From contig NZ_WBMS02000009.1 of NCBI RefSeq assembly GCF_008923205.2, positions 145,638-209,637 of the forward strand: DNA of 64,000 nucleotides, read 5' to 3'. Position 1 is the stretch's first letter. Every line of letters begins with the position of its first letter. This DNA is from Actinomadura physcomitrii. GTDB taxonomy: Bacteria > Actinomycetota > Actinomycetes > Streptosporangiales > Streptosporangiaceae. Both the position numbers and the translations under genes were made by a program. A model generated the notes under the pieces. That model saw only the letters and a program-made list of their open reading frames with translations. It searched no databases and was not told where the DNA came from. Of this stretch, positions 1 to 9,147 are shown piece by piece.

Positions 1-2
1 AC

Positions 3-974
3 GCCTCCGGGGTGTTGACGTACGCGCATCTGCTCGTGGTGGCGGTGGTCGTCGCGCTGGCGGACATCGTGTTCCGGGGCGCGAGCGGGGCGCATCTGAA
101 GGAGCTGGTGCCGCAGCGGCATCTGATGGAGGCCAACGGCAGGTTCGAGACGGTGCAGTGGATGTCGACGGCGGTCGGGCCGCCGGCGGGCGGGGCGCTG
201 ATCGGGGTGCTGGGGCCGGTGGTGACGGTGCTGCTGGACGCGGTCAGCTACGTGCTGTCGGCGGTGGGGATCACGAGGATCGCGGCGCCGGAGGCGGAGC
301 CGCCGGTGCGGACGGCGGGGGCGTCGCGGTGGGCGGAGATCGGCGAGGGGTGGCGGGTGATCGCGGCGGAGCGGGAGCTGCGGCTGCTGTTCGCCAACAG
401 CGTGCTCACCGGGGCGCTGATCATGGCGACGGCTCCGCTGCTGACCTATCTGATGCTGCACGACCTGGGGTTCTCGCCGCTGGAGTACGGGCTGGCGTTC
501 GGCGCGCCGTGCCTCGGCGGGATCGCCGGCGCGCGGGTGTCGCGACCGCTCGTCCGGCGGTTCGGGCGGCGCACGGTCATGCTGGTGTTCGGGGTGGGGC
601 GGGCGTTGTGGCTGGTCGGGCTCGCGTTCGTCGGGACGGGGCTCGGGGCGTTGCTGCTGGTGATGGCGATGGAGCTGGGGATCATCACCTGTATGGGGGT
701 GTTCAACCCGATCTACGCGACGCGGCGGCTCGAGCTGGTGGAGGCGGGGAAGGTCGCCCGGATGGTGACCGCGTGGACGGTCGGTTCGCGCACCGCGATC
801 GCCGTGCTCACGGCGGTGTGGGGGGTTCTGGGCGGGCTCGTGGGGGTGCGTGCGGCGATCGCGGTGGCGGGGGTGCTGCTCATCGGGGCGTGCGCGTTCC
901 TGCCGTGGCGCCGGGAGCCGTCCGGGGTCACCGGAGAGGCGTCTCCCGAGGCCGGGGTGCGGGCCGCGGGATGA
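3..974 (+). CDS. MFS exporter, 5' end cut by window edge
   Basis: This is the C-terminal part of a major facilitator superfamily transporter, a proton-coupled exporter in the cytoplasmic membrane. The reading frame is open to the first base of the window, so the start lies outside; about 320 residues remain and roughly 80-100 are missing compared with a normal 12-helix carrier of about 400. Hydrophobic helices alternate with short Arg-rich loops, including SRPLVRRFGRRTV, a typical MFS cytoplasmic loop. The substrate cannot be named. Its last 47 bases overlap the 3' end of the convergent cydC gene, so the two genes share their stop region and no separate terminator is visible. Confidence 0.75.
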   Translation, partial: ASGVLTYAHLLVVAVVVALADIVFRGASGAHLKELVPQRHLMEANGRFETVQWMSTAVGPPAGGALIGVLGPVVTVLLDAVSYVLSAVGITRIAAPEAEPPVRTAGASRWAEIGEGWRVIAAERELRLLFANSVLTGALIMATAPLLTYLMLHDLGFSPLEYGLAFGAPCLGGIAGARVSRPLVRRFGRRTVMLVFGVGRALWLVGLAFVGTGLGALLLVMAMELGIITCMGVFNPIYATRRLELVEAGKVARMVTAWTVGSRTAIAVLTAVWGVLGGLVGVRAAIAVAGVLLIGACAFLPWRREPSGVTGEASPEAGVRAAG

Positions 975-2697
975 CGGGGGTTTCGGTCTCGCGCCGCCAC
1001 AGCGTGCGGTAGAGGCCGGGGCGGGCGGCCAGTTCGGCGTGGGTGCCGCGGTCGGCGACGCGGCCGCCGTCGACGACGATGATCTCGTCGACGGCGTCCA
1101 GGCCGGTGAGGCGGTGGGTGACGAGCAGGGTCGTGCGGCCTTCGGTGGCGGTGAGGAGGTCGGCGGTGAGCGCGTCGGCGGTCGCGGTGTCGAGGTGCTC
1201 GGCGGGCTCGTCGAGGAGCAGGATCGGGAAGCCGGCGAGCAGCGCGCGGGCGAGGGCGATGCGCTGGCGCTGCCCGCCGGAGACCTGTGCGCCGTGCTCG
1301 CCGACGCGGGTGTCGAGGCCGCGGGGCAGCGCGTCGACCCAGTCGAGGAGCCGGGCGCGGCGCAGGGCGTCGCGGATCTCGGCGTCGGTGGCGGCGGGAC
1401 GGGCGAGCCGGACGTTCTCCCCGATCGTGGAGTCGAACAGGTGCGCGTCCTGGGCGCACAGGCCGATGACGGTCCGGACGTCGTCGCCGGTCAGCGCGCG
1501 CAGGTCGGTGCCGTTGAGGGTGACCGAGCCGGACGCGGGTTCGAGGAACCGGAGCAGCACGGAGGTCAGGGTCGTCTTGCCCGCTCCGGACGGCCCGACG
1601 ATGGCGCAGCGGCGGCCGGGCGTGAGGTCGAGGGAGATGCCGTCGAGCGCGTAGGGGGCGGCGGGCGTCCAGCGTGCCCGCAGGTCGTCGATCTTGAGCG
1701 TGTAGGGCGCGGCGGGGAGCGGCGACGGCGCGGACGGGTCCTGGACGGGCGCCGGGGCGTCGAGCACGGCGAAGATCCGCGCGGCGGAGCGGCGGACCCG
1801 TTCCAGTTGCTGCGCGGCCAGCGGCAGACCCGCGACGACCTCGAACGCCGCCAGCGGCAGCAGGACGATCACGGCGAGCAGCACCCCGTCGAGCGCGCCG
1901 GTCCGGACGGCGGGTACCCCCACGGCGAGGGCGCCCCAGACGGCCAGCCCGCCGGCGAGGGCGGAGACGGCCGCGCCGAGACCGGTGGACGCGGCGGACC
2001 GCGCGGCGGCGCGGGTGAAGTCGCGGTCCAGCCGGGCGGCTTCGGCGAGCCGTGCGGGCGCGGCGCCGTTGGCGATGAGCTCGGGGGCGCCCTGGAGGAC
2101 GTCGACGACGTGGGAGGTGAGGTCGCCGCGCAGGTCGGTGGTGCGGCGCTCGGCCCGGCGCGCCGTCGCGGACGACAGCCAGGGCGCGGCGACCCCGGCG
2201 GCCAGCAGCGCGACCAGCAGGATGGCGCCCGCCGATGGGAGCAGCGCCCACGCGAGCCCGACGGACGCGCCACCGATGACGGTGGCGACGGTGCACGGCA
2301 GCAGGACGCGGAGGAAGAGGTCCTGGACGGCGTCGACGTCGGCGACGAGGCGGTTCAGCAGGTCGCCGCCGCGGAAGGCGGGGAGCCCGCCGGGCGCGAG
2401 CCGCTCGAGCCGTTCGTAGACGCGCGCGCGCAGGTCGGCCAGGATGCGGAACGTGGCGTCATGGCCGACGAGCCGTTCGAGGTAGCGGAACACGCCCCGG
2501 CCGAGCCCGAACGCGCGGACGGCCACGATCGCGACCATCAGCATCAGCACGGGCGGGTGCTGGGCGGCGCGGGAGATGAGCCAGGCGGACGTCGCCATCA
2601 GGCCGACGCCGCTGCCGAGCGCCAGGACACCGAACAGGAGCGCGAGCAGCAGCCGTCCCCGCGCAGGCCAGGCGAGCCGGATCAGCCGGAGGATCAT
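928..2697 (-). CDS. cydC: CydC, thiol reductant ABC exporter subunit
   Basis: A 589-residue half-transporter with an N-terminal six-helix permease domain (residues about 10-310) and a C-terminal ATPase. Walker A GPSGAGKTT, signature VSGGQRQR and Walker B LLLDEP are all present. In the family CydC pairs with CydD as a heterodimer that moves thiol or haem-related reductant across the membrane and is needed to assemble cytochrome bd. The start is the ATG that overlaps the cydD stop by four bases (ATGA), which implies translational coupling. It is the last gene of cydABDC, and its 3' end overlaps the convergent MFS gene by 47 bp. Confidence 0.88.
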   Translation of the reverse strand: MILRLIRLAWPARGRLLLALLFGVLALGSGVGLMATSAWLISRAAQHPPVLMLMVAIVAVRAFGLGRGVFRYLERLVGHDATFRILADLRARVYERLERLAPGGLPAFRGGDLLNRLVADVDAVQDLFLRVLLPCTVATVIGGASVGLAWALLPSAGAILLVALLAAGVAAPWLSSATARRAERRTTDLRGDLTSHVVDVLQGAPELIANGAAPARLAEAARLDRDFTRAAARSAASTGLGAAVSALAGGLAVWGALAVGVPAVRTGALDGVLLAVIVLLPLAAFEVVAGLPLAAQQLERVRRSAARIFAVLDAPAPVQDPSAPSPLPAAPYTLKIDDLRARWTPAAPYALDGISLDLTPGRRCAIVGPSGAGKTTLTSVLLRFLEPASGSVTLNGTDLRALTGDDVRTVIGLCAQDAHLFDSTIGENVRLARPAATDAEIRDALRRARLLDWVDALPRGLDTRVGEHGAQVSGGQRQRIALARALLAGFPILLLDEPAEHLDTATADALTADLLTATEGRTTLLVTHRLTGLDAVDEIIVVDGGRVADRGTHAELAARPGLYRTLWRRETETPVIPRPAPRPRETPLR

Positions 2698-4343
2698 GCC
2701 GCCACCCCCGCGGGCTCGACGGTGACCACCCGGTCGGCGAGGGCGGCGAGGGCCGGGCGGTGCGCGACGAGCAGGACGGTCCGGCCGGCCTTGAGCCGTT
2801 CGACGGCGTCGATCACGGCGGCCTCGCTCTCCCCGTCGAGGTTGGAGGTGGGTTCGTCGAGCAGCAGGAGCGGCGCGTCGCGCAGGAACGCGCGGGCGAG
2901 GGCGATCCGCTGGCGCTGGCCCGCCGACAGGCCGGCGCCCCGGTCGGCGAGCACGGTCGCGAACCCCGACGGCAGCGCCGTGATGAACTCCAGCGCGTTC
3001 GCGGCCTCGGCGGCGGCGCGCACGTCGGCGTCCGGCGCGTCGGGGCGGCCGAGGCGGATGTTGTCGGCGACCGTCCCGGCGAACAGGTAGGGGCGCTGCG
3101 GGACCCACGCGATCCGGTCGCGCCAGGCGTCGGGGGCGAAGTCGCCGAGGTCGTCCCAGTCGGCGAGGACGCGGCCCGCGTCCGGCCGGACGAACCCGAG
3201 CAGCACCGACAGCACGGTCGACTTCCCGGCGCCGCTCGGCCCGGCGAGCGCGACCGTCTCCCCGGGGTGGACGGTCAGCGAGAAGTCCTCGAGCGCGGGG
3301 CCCCGGGGATAGGTCACCGTGACCCCTTCCAGCCGGAGGGTCGCGCGCGAGAGGTCCGGAACGTCCGTCCGGGTGCCGGTGGCGGGCAGCGGCGTCTCCA
3401 GCACCTCGAAGATCCGCGACGCGGCGGTGAGGCCCTCGACGCTCGCGTGGTACTGCGCGCCGACCTGCCGCAGCGGCAGGTACGCCTCCGGCGCGAGGAC
3501 CAGGACGAGCAGCGCCGTCTCCAACCCGAGCCCGCCGTCGACGAGCCGCAGCCCGATCGACACGGCGACGAGCGCGACCGACAGCGTCGACAGCAGCTCC
3601 AGGACCAGCGCGGACAGGAACGCGACCCGCAGCGTCGCCATGGTCGCGCGCCGGTGCCGGTCGGTGACCTCGCGGATCCGGGCCGCCTGCGCCCGCGCCC
3701 GGCCGAAGATCTTCAGCGTGGGCAGCCCCGCGACGACGTCGAGGAAGTGCGCGGCGAGGACGGACAGCGTGCGCCACTGCCGGTCCATCTTCCGCTGCGT
3801 GGTGAGCCCGACGAGGATCGCGAACACCGGGATGAGCGGCAGCGTCGCGGCGATCGTGACGGCGGACGGCCAGTCCCCGAGCAGGATCCGCAGCCCGACC
3901 GCCGCCGGGACGATCACCGCGAGCACGAGCTGCGGCAGGTACCTGGAGAAGTAGTCGTCGAGCGCGTCGACGCCGCGGGTGGCGAGGGCGGCGAGCTCGC
4001 CGCTGCGCTCGCCGGACAGCCAGCGCGGCCCGAGCGCCATCGCATGGGCGAGGAGCCGGCCGCGCAGCTGCGACTTCACCGCGGCGGAGGAGCGGTGCGC
4101 GGCGACCTCCTGCAGCCAGGCGACCAGCGCCCGGCCGAGGACGACGCCGAGGAGCAGCAGCATCGGCGTGCGCAGCCCGGTGAGCGTGGCGCCGCCGAGG
4201 AACGCGCGGGTGAGCATGTCCGCGAGCAGCGTCGCCTGCGCGATGATCAGTGCGGCGGTGGCGGTGCCGAGCGCCACCGACGCCAGCAGGAAGGTCCGGG
4301 TCGTCCGGGCGTAGCGCAGCAGCCGGGGGTCGAGGGGCTTCAT
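2694..4343 (-). CDS. cydD: CydD, thiol reductant ABC exporter subunit
   Basis: A 549-residue ABC half-transporter partnering CydC in assembly of the bd oxidase. Six transmembrane helices occupy residues about 15-310, followed by the nucleotide-binding domain with GPSGAGKST (Walker A), LSAGQRQR (signature) and LLLLDEPTS (Walker B). The ATG start overlaps the cydB stop by four bases. Membership of the operon directly after cydB and the CydD-then-CydC order support the assignment over a generic lipid or drug exporter. No truncation is visible. Confidence 0.88.
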   Translation of the reverse strand: MKPLDPRLLRYARTTRTFLLASVALGTATAALIIAQATLLADMLTRAFLGGATLTGLRTPMLLLLGVVLGRALVAWLQEVAAHRSSAAVKSQLRGRLLAHAMALGPRWLSGERSGELAALATRGVDALDDYFSRYLPQLVLAVIVPAAVGLRILLGDWPSAVTIAATLPLIPVFAILVGLTTQRKMDRQWRTLSVLAAHFLDVVAGLPTLKIFGRARAQAARIREVTDRHRRATMATLRVAFLSALVLELLSTLSVALVAVSIGLRLVDGGLGLETALLVLVLAPEAYLPLRQVGAQYHASVEGLTAASRIFEVLETPLPATGTRTDVPDLSRATLRLEGVTVTYPRGPALEDFSLTVHPGETVALAGPSGAGKSTVLSVLLGFVRPDAGRVLADWDDLGDFAPDAWRDRIAWVPQRPYLFAGTVADNIRLGRPDAPDADVRAAAEAANALEFITALPSGFATVLADRGAGLSAGQRQRIALARAFLRDAPLLLLDEPTSNLDGESEAAVIDAVERLKAGRTVLLVAHRPALAALADRVVTVEPAGVAA

Positions 4344-5362
4344 CGCACCGGCTCCGGCCTCTTCTTCGGCGCCGGGGGGATGTGGGAGGTGCCGATCCGC
4401 TTGCGGAACACCCAGTACGTCCACCCCTGGTAGATCATCACGATCGGGGTGAACGCGCCGGCCACCCACGTCATGATCTTCAGCGTGTAGCCGCTGGACG
4501 CGGCGTTGGCCGTGGTCAGGCCGCCGGAGCCGAGCGTCGAGGGCAGCACGTCCGGGAACAGGGCGGTGAACAGGGTGGCGACGGCGAGCACGATGGCGGC
4601 GCCGGTGCCGACGAACGCCCAGCCCTCGCGCCCGCGCCGGTTCGCGGCGGCGGCGGCCAGCAGCCCGGCGGCGGCGCCGGCGGCGGTCAGCCAGGTCACC
4701 GGCTTGCCGTGCTGGAGCTGGGTGATCAGCAGGAAGCTCCCGCCGGCGGCGATCGCCGCGACCACGGCGATGCCGGCGACCCGGCGCGCCCGGAACCGGA
4801 TCTCGCCGGACGTCTTCAGCGCGAGGAACACCGCGCCGTGCAGGGCGAACAGGGCCGTCGTCGCGAGACCGCCGAGCAGCGCGTACGGGTTGAGCAGGTC
4901 GAGCAGCGTCCCCGCGTAGTCGTGCGAGGCGTCCAGCGGCACGCCGCGGACGATGTTGGCGAAGGCGACGCCCCATAGGAACGCGGGCACGAGGCTGCCC
5001 CAGAAGATCGCCCGGTCCCAGCGGGCGCGCCACCGCGCGTCGTCGCGCTTGCCGCGGTACTCGAACGCGACGCCGCGGACGATCAGCGCGATGAGGATCG
5101 CGAGCAGCGGCAGGTAGAAGCCGCTGAACAGGGTGGCGTACCACTCGGGGAACGCTGCGAAGGTGGCGGCGCCGGCGACGATGAACCACACCTCGTTGCC
5201 GTCCCAGACGGGCCCGATGGTGTTGATGACGACGCGGCGCTCGACGTCGTCGCGGCCGAGGACGGGCAGCAGCATCCCGACGCCGAAGTCGAAGCCCTCC
5301 AGGAAGAAGTAGCTCGTCCACAGGAAGGCGATGATGACGAACCAGACGGTGGTGAGTTCCAT
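4340..5362 (-). CDS. cydB: Cytochrome bd ubiquinol/menaquinol oxidase subunit II
   Basis: A 340-residue integral membrane protein, normal length for CydB. It begins with the family's N-terminal helix (MELTTVWFVIIAF) and carries the conserved WDGNEVW segment near residue 53. CydB forms the heterodimeric bd oxidase with CydA, reducing oxygen to water with quinol electrons without proton pumping and with high oxygen affinity. The start has a GGGAGG ribosome-binding site, 12 bp after cydA. The C-terminus ends in a basic tail (KKRPEPVR). Confidence 0.92.
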   Translation of the reverse strand: MELTTVWFVIIAFLWTSYFFLEGFDFGVGMLLPVLGRDDVERRVVINTIGPVWDGNEVWFIVAGAATFAAFPEWYATLFSGFYLPLLAILIALIVRGVAFEYRGKRDDARWRARWDRAIFWGSLVPAFLWGVAFANIVRGVPLDASHDYAGTLLDLLNPYALLGGLATTALFALHGAVFLALKTSGEIRFRARRVAGIAVVAAIAAGGSFLLITQLQHGKPVTWLTAAGAAAGLLAAAAANRRGREGWAFVGTGAAIVLAVATLFTALFPDVLPSTLGSGGLTTANAASSGYTLKIMTWVAGAFTPIVMIYQGWTYWVFRKRIGTSHIPPAPKKRPEPVR

Positions 5363-5374
5363 GGCCGGCCTCCC

Positions 5375-6790
5375 TCAGTAGGCGAACGCGAGCGCGCGCT
5401 CGGCGTCGTCGGAGTCGTCGCCGGACGGCGGCGGGGGCAGCACCTCGTCCTCGGTGGGCGGCCCGGCCTTGGCGTACTTGAGCATCAGCCCGACCTCGAT
5501 GATGAGGAGGACGCCGTACAGCGCGGTCAGCGAGACGACCGAGATGAGCATCGACGTCGGCGACACCCCGGGCGAGACGCTCGCGGACGTCTTGAGCACG
5601 CCGAACACCGACCAGGGCTGCCGTCCGGTCTCGGTGAAGATCCAGCCGGCGGAGTTGCCGATGAACGGCAGGGTCAGCGACAGCACGCCGATCCGGTACA
5701 CCCATGGGCCGGACGGCAGCCGCCCGCGCCGCAGCAGCCACAGCCCGGCGAGCGAGACGAGCGCGGTGAGCATCCCGACCCCGACCATGACCCGGAAGTT
5801 CCAGTAGGCGACGGGGACGACCGGCCGGTAGTTGCCGGGCCCGTAGCGGGCCTGCTCGGCGGCCTGGACGTCGTTGATGCCCTTGACCTCGCCGTCGAAG
5901 CTGCCGGTGGCGAGGAAGGACAGCACGCGCGGGACCTTGATCCCGAAGACCTCCTTGTGGCCGTCCGGCGTGCCGACGGTGAAGACGGAGAACGACGCGG
6001 GCTGCTCGGTCTCGTAGAGCGCCTCGGCGGCGGCCATCTTCATCGGCTGCTGCTCGGTCATGACCTTGCCCTGGACGTCCCCGGTGAGGGCGACGCCGAT
6101 CGACGCGACGGCGGTGACGGCGAGCGCGACCTTCAGCGAGGGCCGGAAGACCTCGACGTTCTTGCGGCGGGCGAGGTGCCAGGCGCTGACGCCCGCCATG
6201 AACAGCCCGCCGGTGACGAACGCCGCGGTGATGGTGTGCGGGAACGAGACGAGCTGGGTGGAGTTGGTGAGGACGGCCCAGAAGTCGGTGAGGCGGGCGC
6301 GTCCGGTCGCGTGGTCGATGCGGTAGCCGACGGGGTGCTGCATCCACGAGTTCGCGGCGAGGATGAAGTAGGCCGACAGCAGGGTGCCGATGTGGACGAG
6401 CCAGATGCAGGCGTTGTGCAGCTTGGCGTTGAGCCTGTCCCAGCCGAAGATCCACAGGCCGAGGAAGGTCGACTCGACGAAGAACGCGAGCAGGCCCTCG
6501 ATGGCGAGCGGGGCGCCGAAGACGTCGCCGACGAAGCGGGAGTAGTCGCTCCAGTTCATGCCGAACTGGAACTCCTGCACGATGCCGGTGACGATGCCCA
6601 TCGCGAAGTTGATCAGGAAGAGCTTCCCCCAGAACTTGGCGGCGCGCAGGTACCGCGTCCGGCGGGTGCGCAGCCACGCCGTCTCCAGGCCCGCGACCAG
6701 CGCGGACAGTCCGATCGTGAGCGGGACGAACAGGAAGTGGTAGACGGTGGTGATCCCGAACTGCCACCGTGCGATGTCGACCGTGTCCAT
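5375..6790 (-). CDS. cydA: Cytochrome bd oxidase subunit I
   Basis: A 471-residue haem-bearing subunit of cytochrome bd. The N-terminal helix has the haem-ligand histidine region (VYHFLFVPLT, about residue 18) and the signature GRQPW is in the C-terminal half. The short distance before GRQPW indicates the short-Q-loop form typical of actinobacteria. I chose the ATG giving MDTVDIARWQF because GGAGAGG sits about 10 bases before it; the longer start (MSRRG) would place that site inside the coding sequence. The gene heads the cydABDC operon and lies just downstream of two palindromes that could bind a repressor. Confidence 0.93.
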   Translation of the reverse strand: MDTVDIARWQFGITTVYHFLFVPLTIGLSALVAGLETAWLRTRRTRYLRAAKFWGKLFLINFAMGIVTGIVQEFQFGMNWSDYSRFVGDVFGAPLAIEGLLAFFVESTFLGLWIFGWDRLNAKLHNACIWLVHIGTLLSAYFILAANSWMQHPVGYRIDHATGRARLTDFWAVLTNSTQLVSFPHTITAAFVTGGLFMAGVSAWHLARRKNVEVFRPSLKVALAVTAVASIGVALTGDVQGKVMTEQQPMKMAAAEALYETEQPASFSVFTVGTPDGHKEVFGIKVPRVLSFLATGSFDGEVKGINDVQAAEQARYGPGNYRPVVPVAYWNFRVMVGVGMLTALVSLAGLWLLRRGRLPSGPWVYRIGVLSLTLPFIGNSAGWIFTETGRQPWSVFGVLKTSASVSPGVSPTSMLISVVSLTALYGVLLIIEVGLMLKYAKAGPPTEDEVLPPPPSGDDSDDAERALAFAY

Positions 6791-6815
6791 GGGCGGCGTG
6801 CCTCTCCGGCTCATC

Positions 6816-6866
6816 TACTACAAGCTGTAGTACTACGTCCTGTCGGTAATACTACGGCCTGTAGTA
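6816..6866. promoter_or_regulatory. Two operator-like palindromes upstream of cydA
   Basis: The first copy is TACTACA-AGC-TGTAGTA (6816-6832), a perfect 7-3-7 inverted repeat. The second is TACTACG-GCC-TGTAGTA (6850-6866), with six of seven pairs matching. Their centres are 34 bp apart, close to three helical turns, so two dimers could bind one face. The form resembles operators of BlaI/MecI/CopY-type winged-helix repressors (TACA/TGTA core). No Rex-type TTGTGAA/TTCACAA site is visible here. They lie between the divergent cydA and 6951 genes and could serve either. Confidence 0.6.
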
Positions 6867-6950
6867 CTACGAAGGGTCGTAACATCGCTCACACGCGCCC
6901 GGACGGGCGACGGGCCCGCGGCCCGGCCGGCCGCGCCTAGACTCGCGCGC

Positions 6951-7214
6951 ATGGAGCTGAGGGACGCCACGCGCATGATCCTGTCCGAATCGGCCGCGCA
7001 TCCGGAGCTGCTGCGGGTCACCCGGCAGGCGCACGACGAGCTGGCCGCCGGACGGCCCGTGCCGTACACCGAGCTGAGCTGGATGCTCAAGGAGGCGGCG
7101 CGGAAGAACGTCTACCCCGCCCTCCACGCCCGGTACGGCGCCGGGGCGTTCGACGAGATGGTCCTCGTCATCGGGCGCGAGATCGACCGCCAGGCCCCGG
7201 TCGTCCGCCACTGA
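6951..7214 (+). CDS. Small conserved-looking protein of unknown function
   Basis: An 87-residue protein transcribed away from cydA. It is soluble, with alternating charged and hydrophobic helices (AAHPELLRVTRQAHDELAAG; ELSWMLKEAARKNVYPAL), has no cysteines and no membrane segment. GC at third codon positions is high, as expected for a real gene. I do not recognise a family. It shares the intergenic region holding the two palindromes with the cyd operon, so it may be co-controlled, but nothing shows a role in respiration. Confidence 0.55.
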   Translation: MELRDATRMILSESAAHPELLRVTRQAHDELAAGRPVPYTELSWMLKEAARKNVYPALHARYGAGAFDEMVLVIGREIDRQAPVVRH

Positions 7215-7513
7215 CGGCGCCGCCCGCTCCGCCGGGGCACCCCGTCGCGATCGGCTCCGGCGCCGCCGCCCGCCGGTCCACCGACCCCCTCACGGCGCCC
7301 GTCACGGGCGCCTCCTGCGCATGCTGAGCCCGGCGGTGCGAATCTTCCGGCCGGGACGGGGCATAAGGACGCTCCCGGCCGACGTTAGACTCTACGAATC
7401 ATTCTTCGGCGCCCCGATGGCGCCAGGCTCGTCCTTGTAGCCCACCGACCGCCCGCATCGGCGGTCACACCGTGGTGCCTCCCGAGACGTGCCCCCCTCT
7501 CGGAAGGTAATGC
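7215..7513 (+). other. Intergenic region and 5' leader before DEAD-box helicase
   Basis: No gene is seen. A GC hairpin GGCGCCCG-TCA-CGGGCGCC at 7294-7312 may end the upstream gene, though no T-run follows it. The roughly 130 bases before the helicase form a long untranslated leader whose 3' end holds the ribosome-binding site GGAAGG (7502-7507). Long leaders are common for DEAD-box helicases of the cold-shock type, but no conserved element is recognised. Confidence 0.35.
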
Positions 7514-9097
7514 GTGACCACAGCTGCTGCTGCTCAGAACCCGTCCGCCGACCTGCCGGCCGCGCCCGACGGCGCGACCGCGGACGACGAGCGGGTTCCC
7601 ACCTTCGCCGAGCTCGGCCTCCCGGCCGCGCTGGTGTCCGCCCTGGCCCGCCAGGGCATCGAGGCCCCGTTCCCGATCCAGGCCGCCGCGATCCCCGACG
7701 TCATGGCGGGACGCGACGTGCTCGGCCGGGGCAAGACCGGCTCCGGCAAGACCCTCGCCTTCGGCCTGCCGCTGCTCGCCCGCCTGTCGGGCCGCCGCGC
7801 CGCGCCGAAGCGCCCGCTCGCGCTCATCCTCGTGCCGACCCGCGAGCTCGCCCAGCAGGTGCAGACCAACCTCGAGCCGCTCGGCCGCGGCCTCGGGCTG
7901 AAGTTCAAGACCGTCATCGGCCAGACGTCGATGTTCAAGCAGATCGACGCGCTGCGCCGCGGCGTCGAGGTCCTCGTCGCGACCCCGGGCCGCCTCAAGG
8001 ACCTGATGCGGCAGGGCGCCTGCGACCTGTCCGACATCGAGATCGCGGTGCTGGACGAGGCCGACCACATGGCCGACATGGGCTTCCTGCCCGACGTCAC
8101 CGACATCCTGGACGCCGCCAAGCCCGGCGGGCAGCGGCTGCTGTTCTCCGCGACCCTCGACAAGGACGTCGACGTCCTCGTCAAGCGGTACCTGCACGAC
8201 CCGGTGACGCACGCGATCGGCCCGGTCGACGAGTCCGTCGACACGATGGAGCACCACCTGCTGCTGGTGGCGCCCAAGGAGAAGGGCGCCATCACCGCCG
8301 AGATCGCCAACCGCGAGGGCCGGACGATCCTGTTCGCCCGCACCAAGCACGGCGTCGACCGGCTCGCCAAGCAGCTCACCCAGGTCGGCGTCCGCGCGGC
8401 GGGCCTGCACGGCGGCAAGAGCCAGGGCCTGCGCACCCGCACGCTCGCCGAGTTCCGCGAGGGCTCGATCAGCGTGCTCGTCGCCACCGACGTCGCCGCG
8501 CGCGGCATCCACGTCGACGACGTGTCGCTCGTCATGCACGTCGACCCGCCCGCCGACCACAAGGACTACATGCACCGCGCGGGCCGCACCGCCCGCGCCG
8601 GGGAGCGCGGCACCGTCGTCACGCTCGTGCTGCCGCACCAGGTCCGGTCCACGTCCGCGATGACCCGCCGCGCCGGCATCAACGCGCCGCGCGTCCGGGT
8701 GAGCAGCGGCGACGCCGAGCTGGTGAAGCTGACCGGGGCGCGGGTCCCGTCGGGCATCCCGATCGAGGAGCCGCTGATCCCGGAGCGGCCGCGCCGCGAG
8801 GGCGGCCGCGGCGGCCGTCCGGGCGGACGCCGCGGCGGACGCGGCTTCGGCGGCGGACGCGGCGGGCGCTCGTTCGACCGGCAGGACGGCGGGCAGCGCT
8901 CCGACAGCCGCGGCGAGGGCTCCTACGAGCCGCGCCGCGACGGCGGCGGCTACGGCGAGCACCGCGGCTCCTACTCCGGCGGCGAGCGCCGCGGCGGCGG
9001 CCCCCGTTCCGGGAGCGGCCCGCACGGCAACCGCCGCGCCTACGGCGGCGGCAAGCGCCGCGACGGCGGAGACCGCCGCGCCGCCCGCTACAACTAA
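7514..9097 (+). CDS. DEAD-box ATP-dependent RNA helicase
   Basis: A 527-residue helicase that remodels RNA duplexes with ATP, probably in ribosome assembly or mRNA turnover. The two RecA-like domains contain the Q motif (FPIQ, about residue 56), Walker A GKTGSGKT, PTRELA, the DEAD box (VLDEADHMADMGF), SAT, and the C-terminal HRAGRTARAG motif VI. Motif I is preceded by GRGKTGSGKT instead of the more usual ARAQTGSGKT. From about residue 415 the protein becomes a Gly/Arg-rich low-complexity tail with RGG-like repeats for RNA binding. The GTG start follows GGAAGG by six bases. A perfect 13-bp terminator lies just downstream. Confidence 0.93.
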   Translation: MTTAAAAQNPSADLPAAPDGATADDERVPTFAELGLPAALVSALARQGIEAPFPIQAAAIPDVMAGRDVLGRGKTGSGKTLAFGLPLLARLSGRRAAPKRPLALILVPTRELAQQVQTNLEPLGRGLGLKFKTVIGQTSMFKQIDALRRGVEVLVATPGRLKDLMRQGACDLSDIEIAVLDEADHMADMGFLPDVTDILDAAKPGGQRLLFSATLDKDVDVLVKRYLHDPVTHAIGPVDESVDTMEHHLLLVAPKEKGAITAEIANREGRTILFARTKHGVDRLAKQLTQVGVRAAGLHGGKSQGLRTRTLAEFREGSISVLVATDVAARGIHVDDVSLVMHVDPPADHKDYMHRAGRTARAGERGTVVTLVLPHQVRSTSAMTRRAGINAPRVRVSSGDAELVKLTGARVPSGIPIEEPLIPERPRREGGRGGRPGGRRGGRGFGGGRGGRSFDRQDGGQRSDSRGEGSYEPRRDGGGYGEHRGSYSGGERRGGGPRSGSGPHGNRRAYGGGKRRDGGDRRAARYN

Positions 9098-9108
9098 CGC
9101 GAACACGC

Positions 9109-9139
9109 AGAAGCCCCGTCCACCCAGGACGGGGCTTCT
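9109..9139. terminator. Bidirectional terminator, 13-bp perfect stem
   Basis: AGAAGCCCCGTCC pairs perfectly with GGACGGGGCTTCT across a five-base loop, followed by CCGTTCTTCT. It sits between the 3' ends of the convergent helicase and acyltransferase genes and can serve both. Confidence 0.85.
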
Positions 9140-9147
9140 CCGTTCTT

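Noticed and set aside
928-6767. Long minus-strand frames that continue upstream of the cydC and cydD starts
   Set aside because: The sequences before MILRL and MKPLD are out of phase with the real upstream genes and lack domains; true starts overlap the preceding stops.
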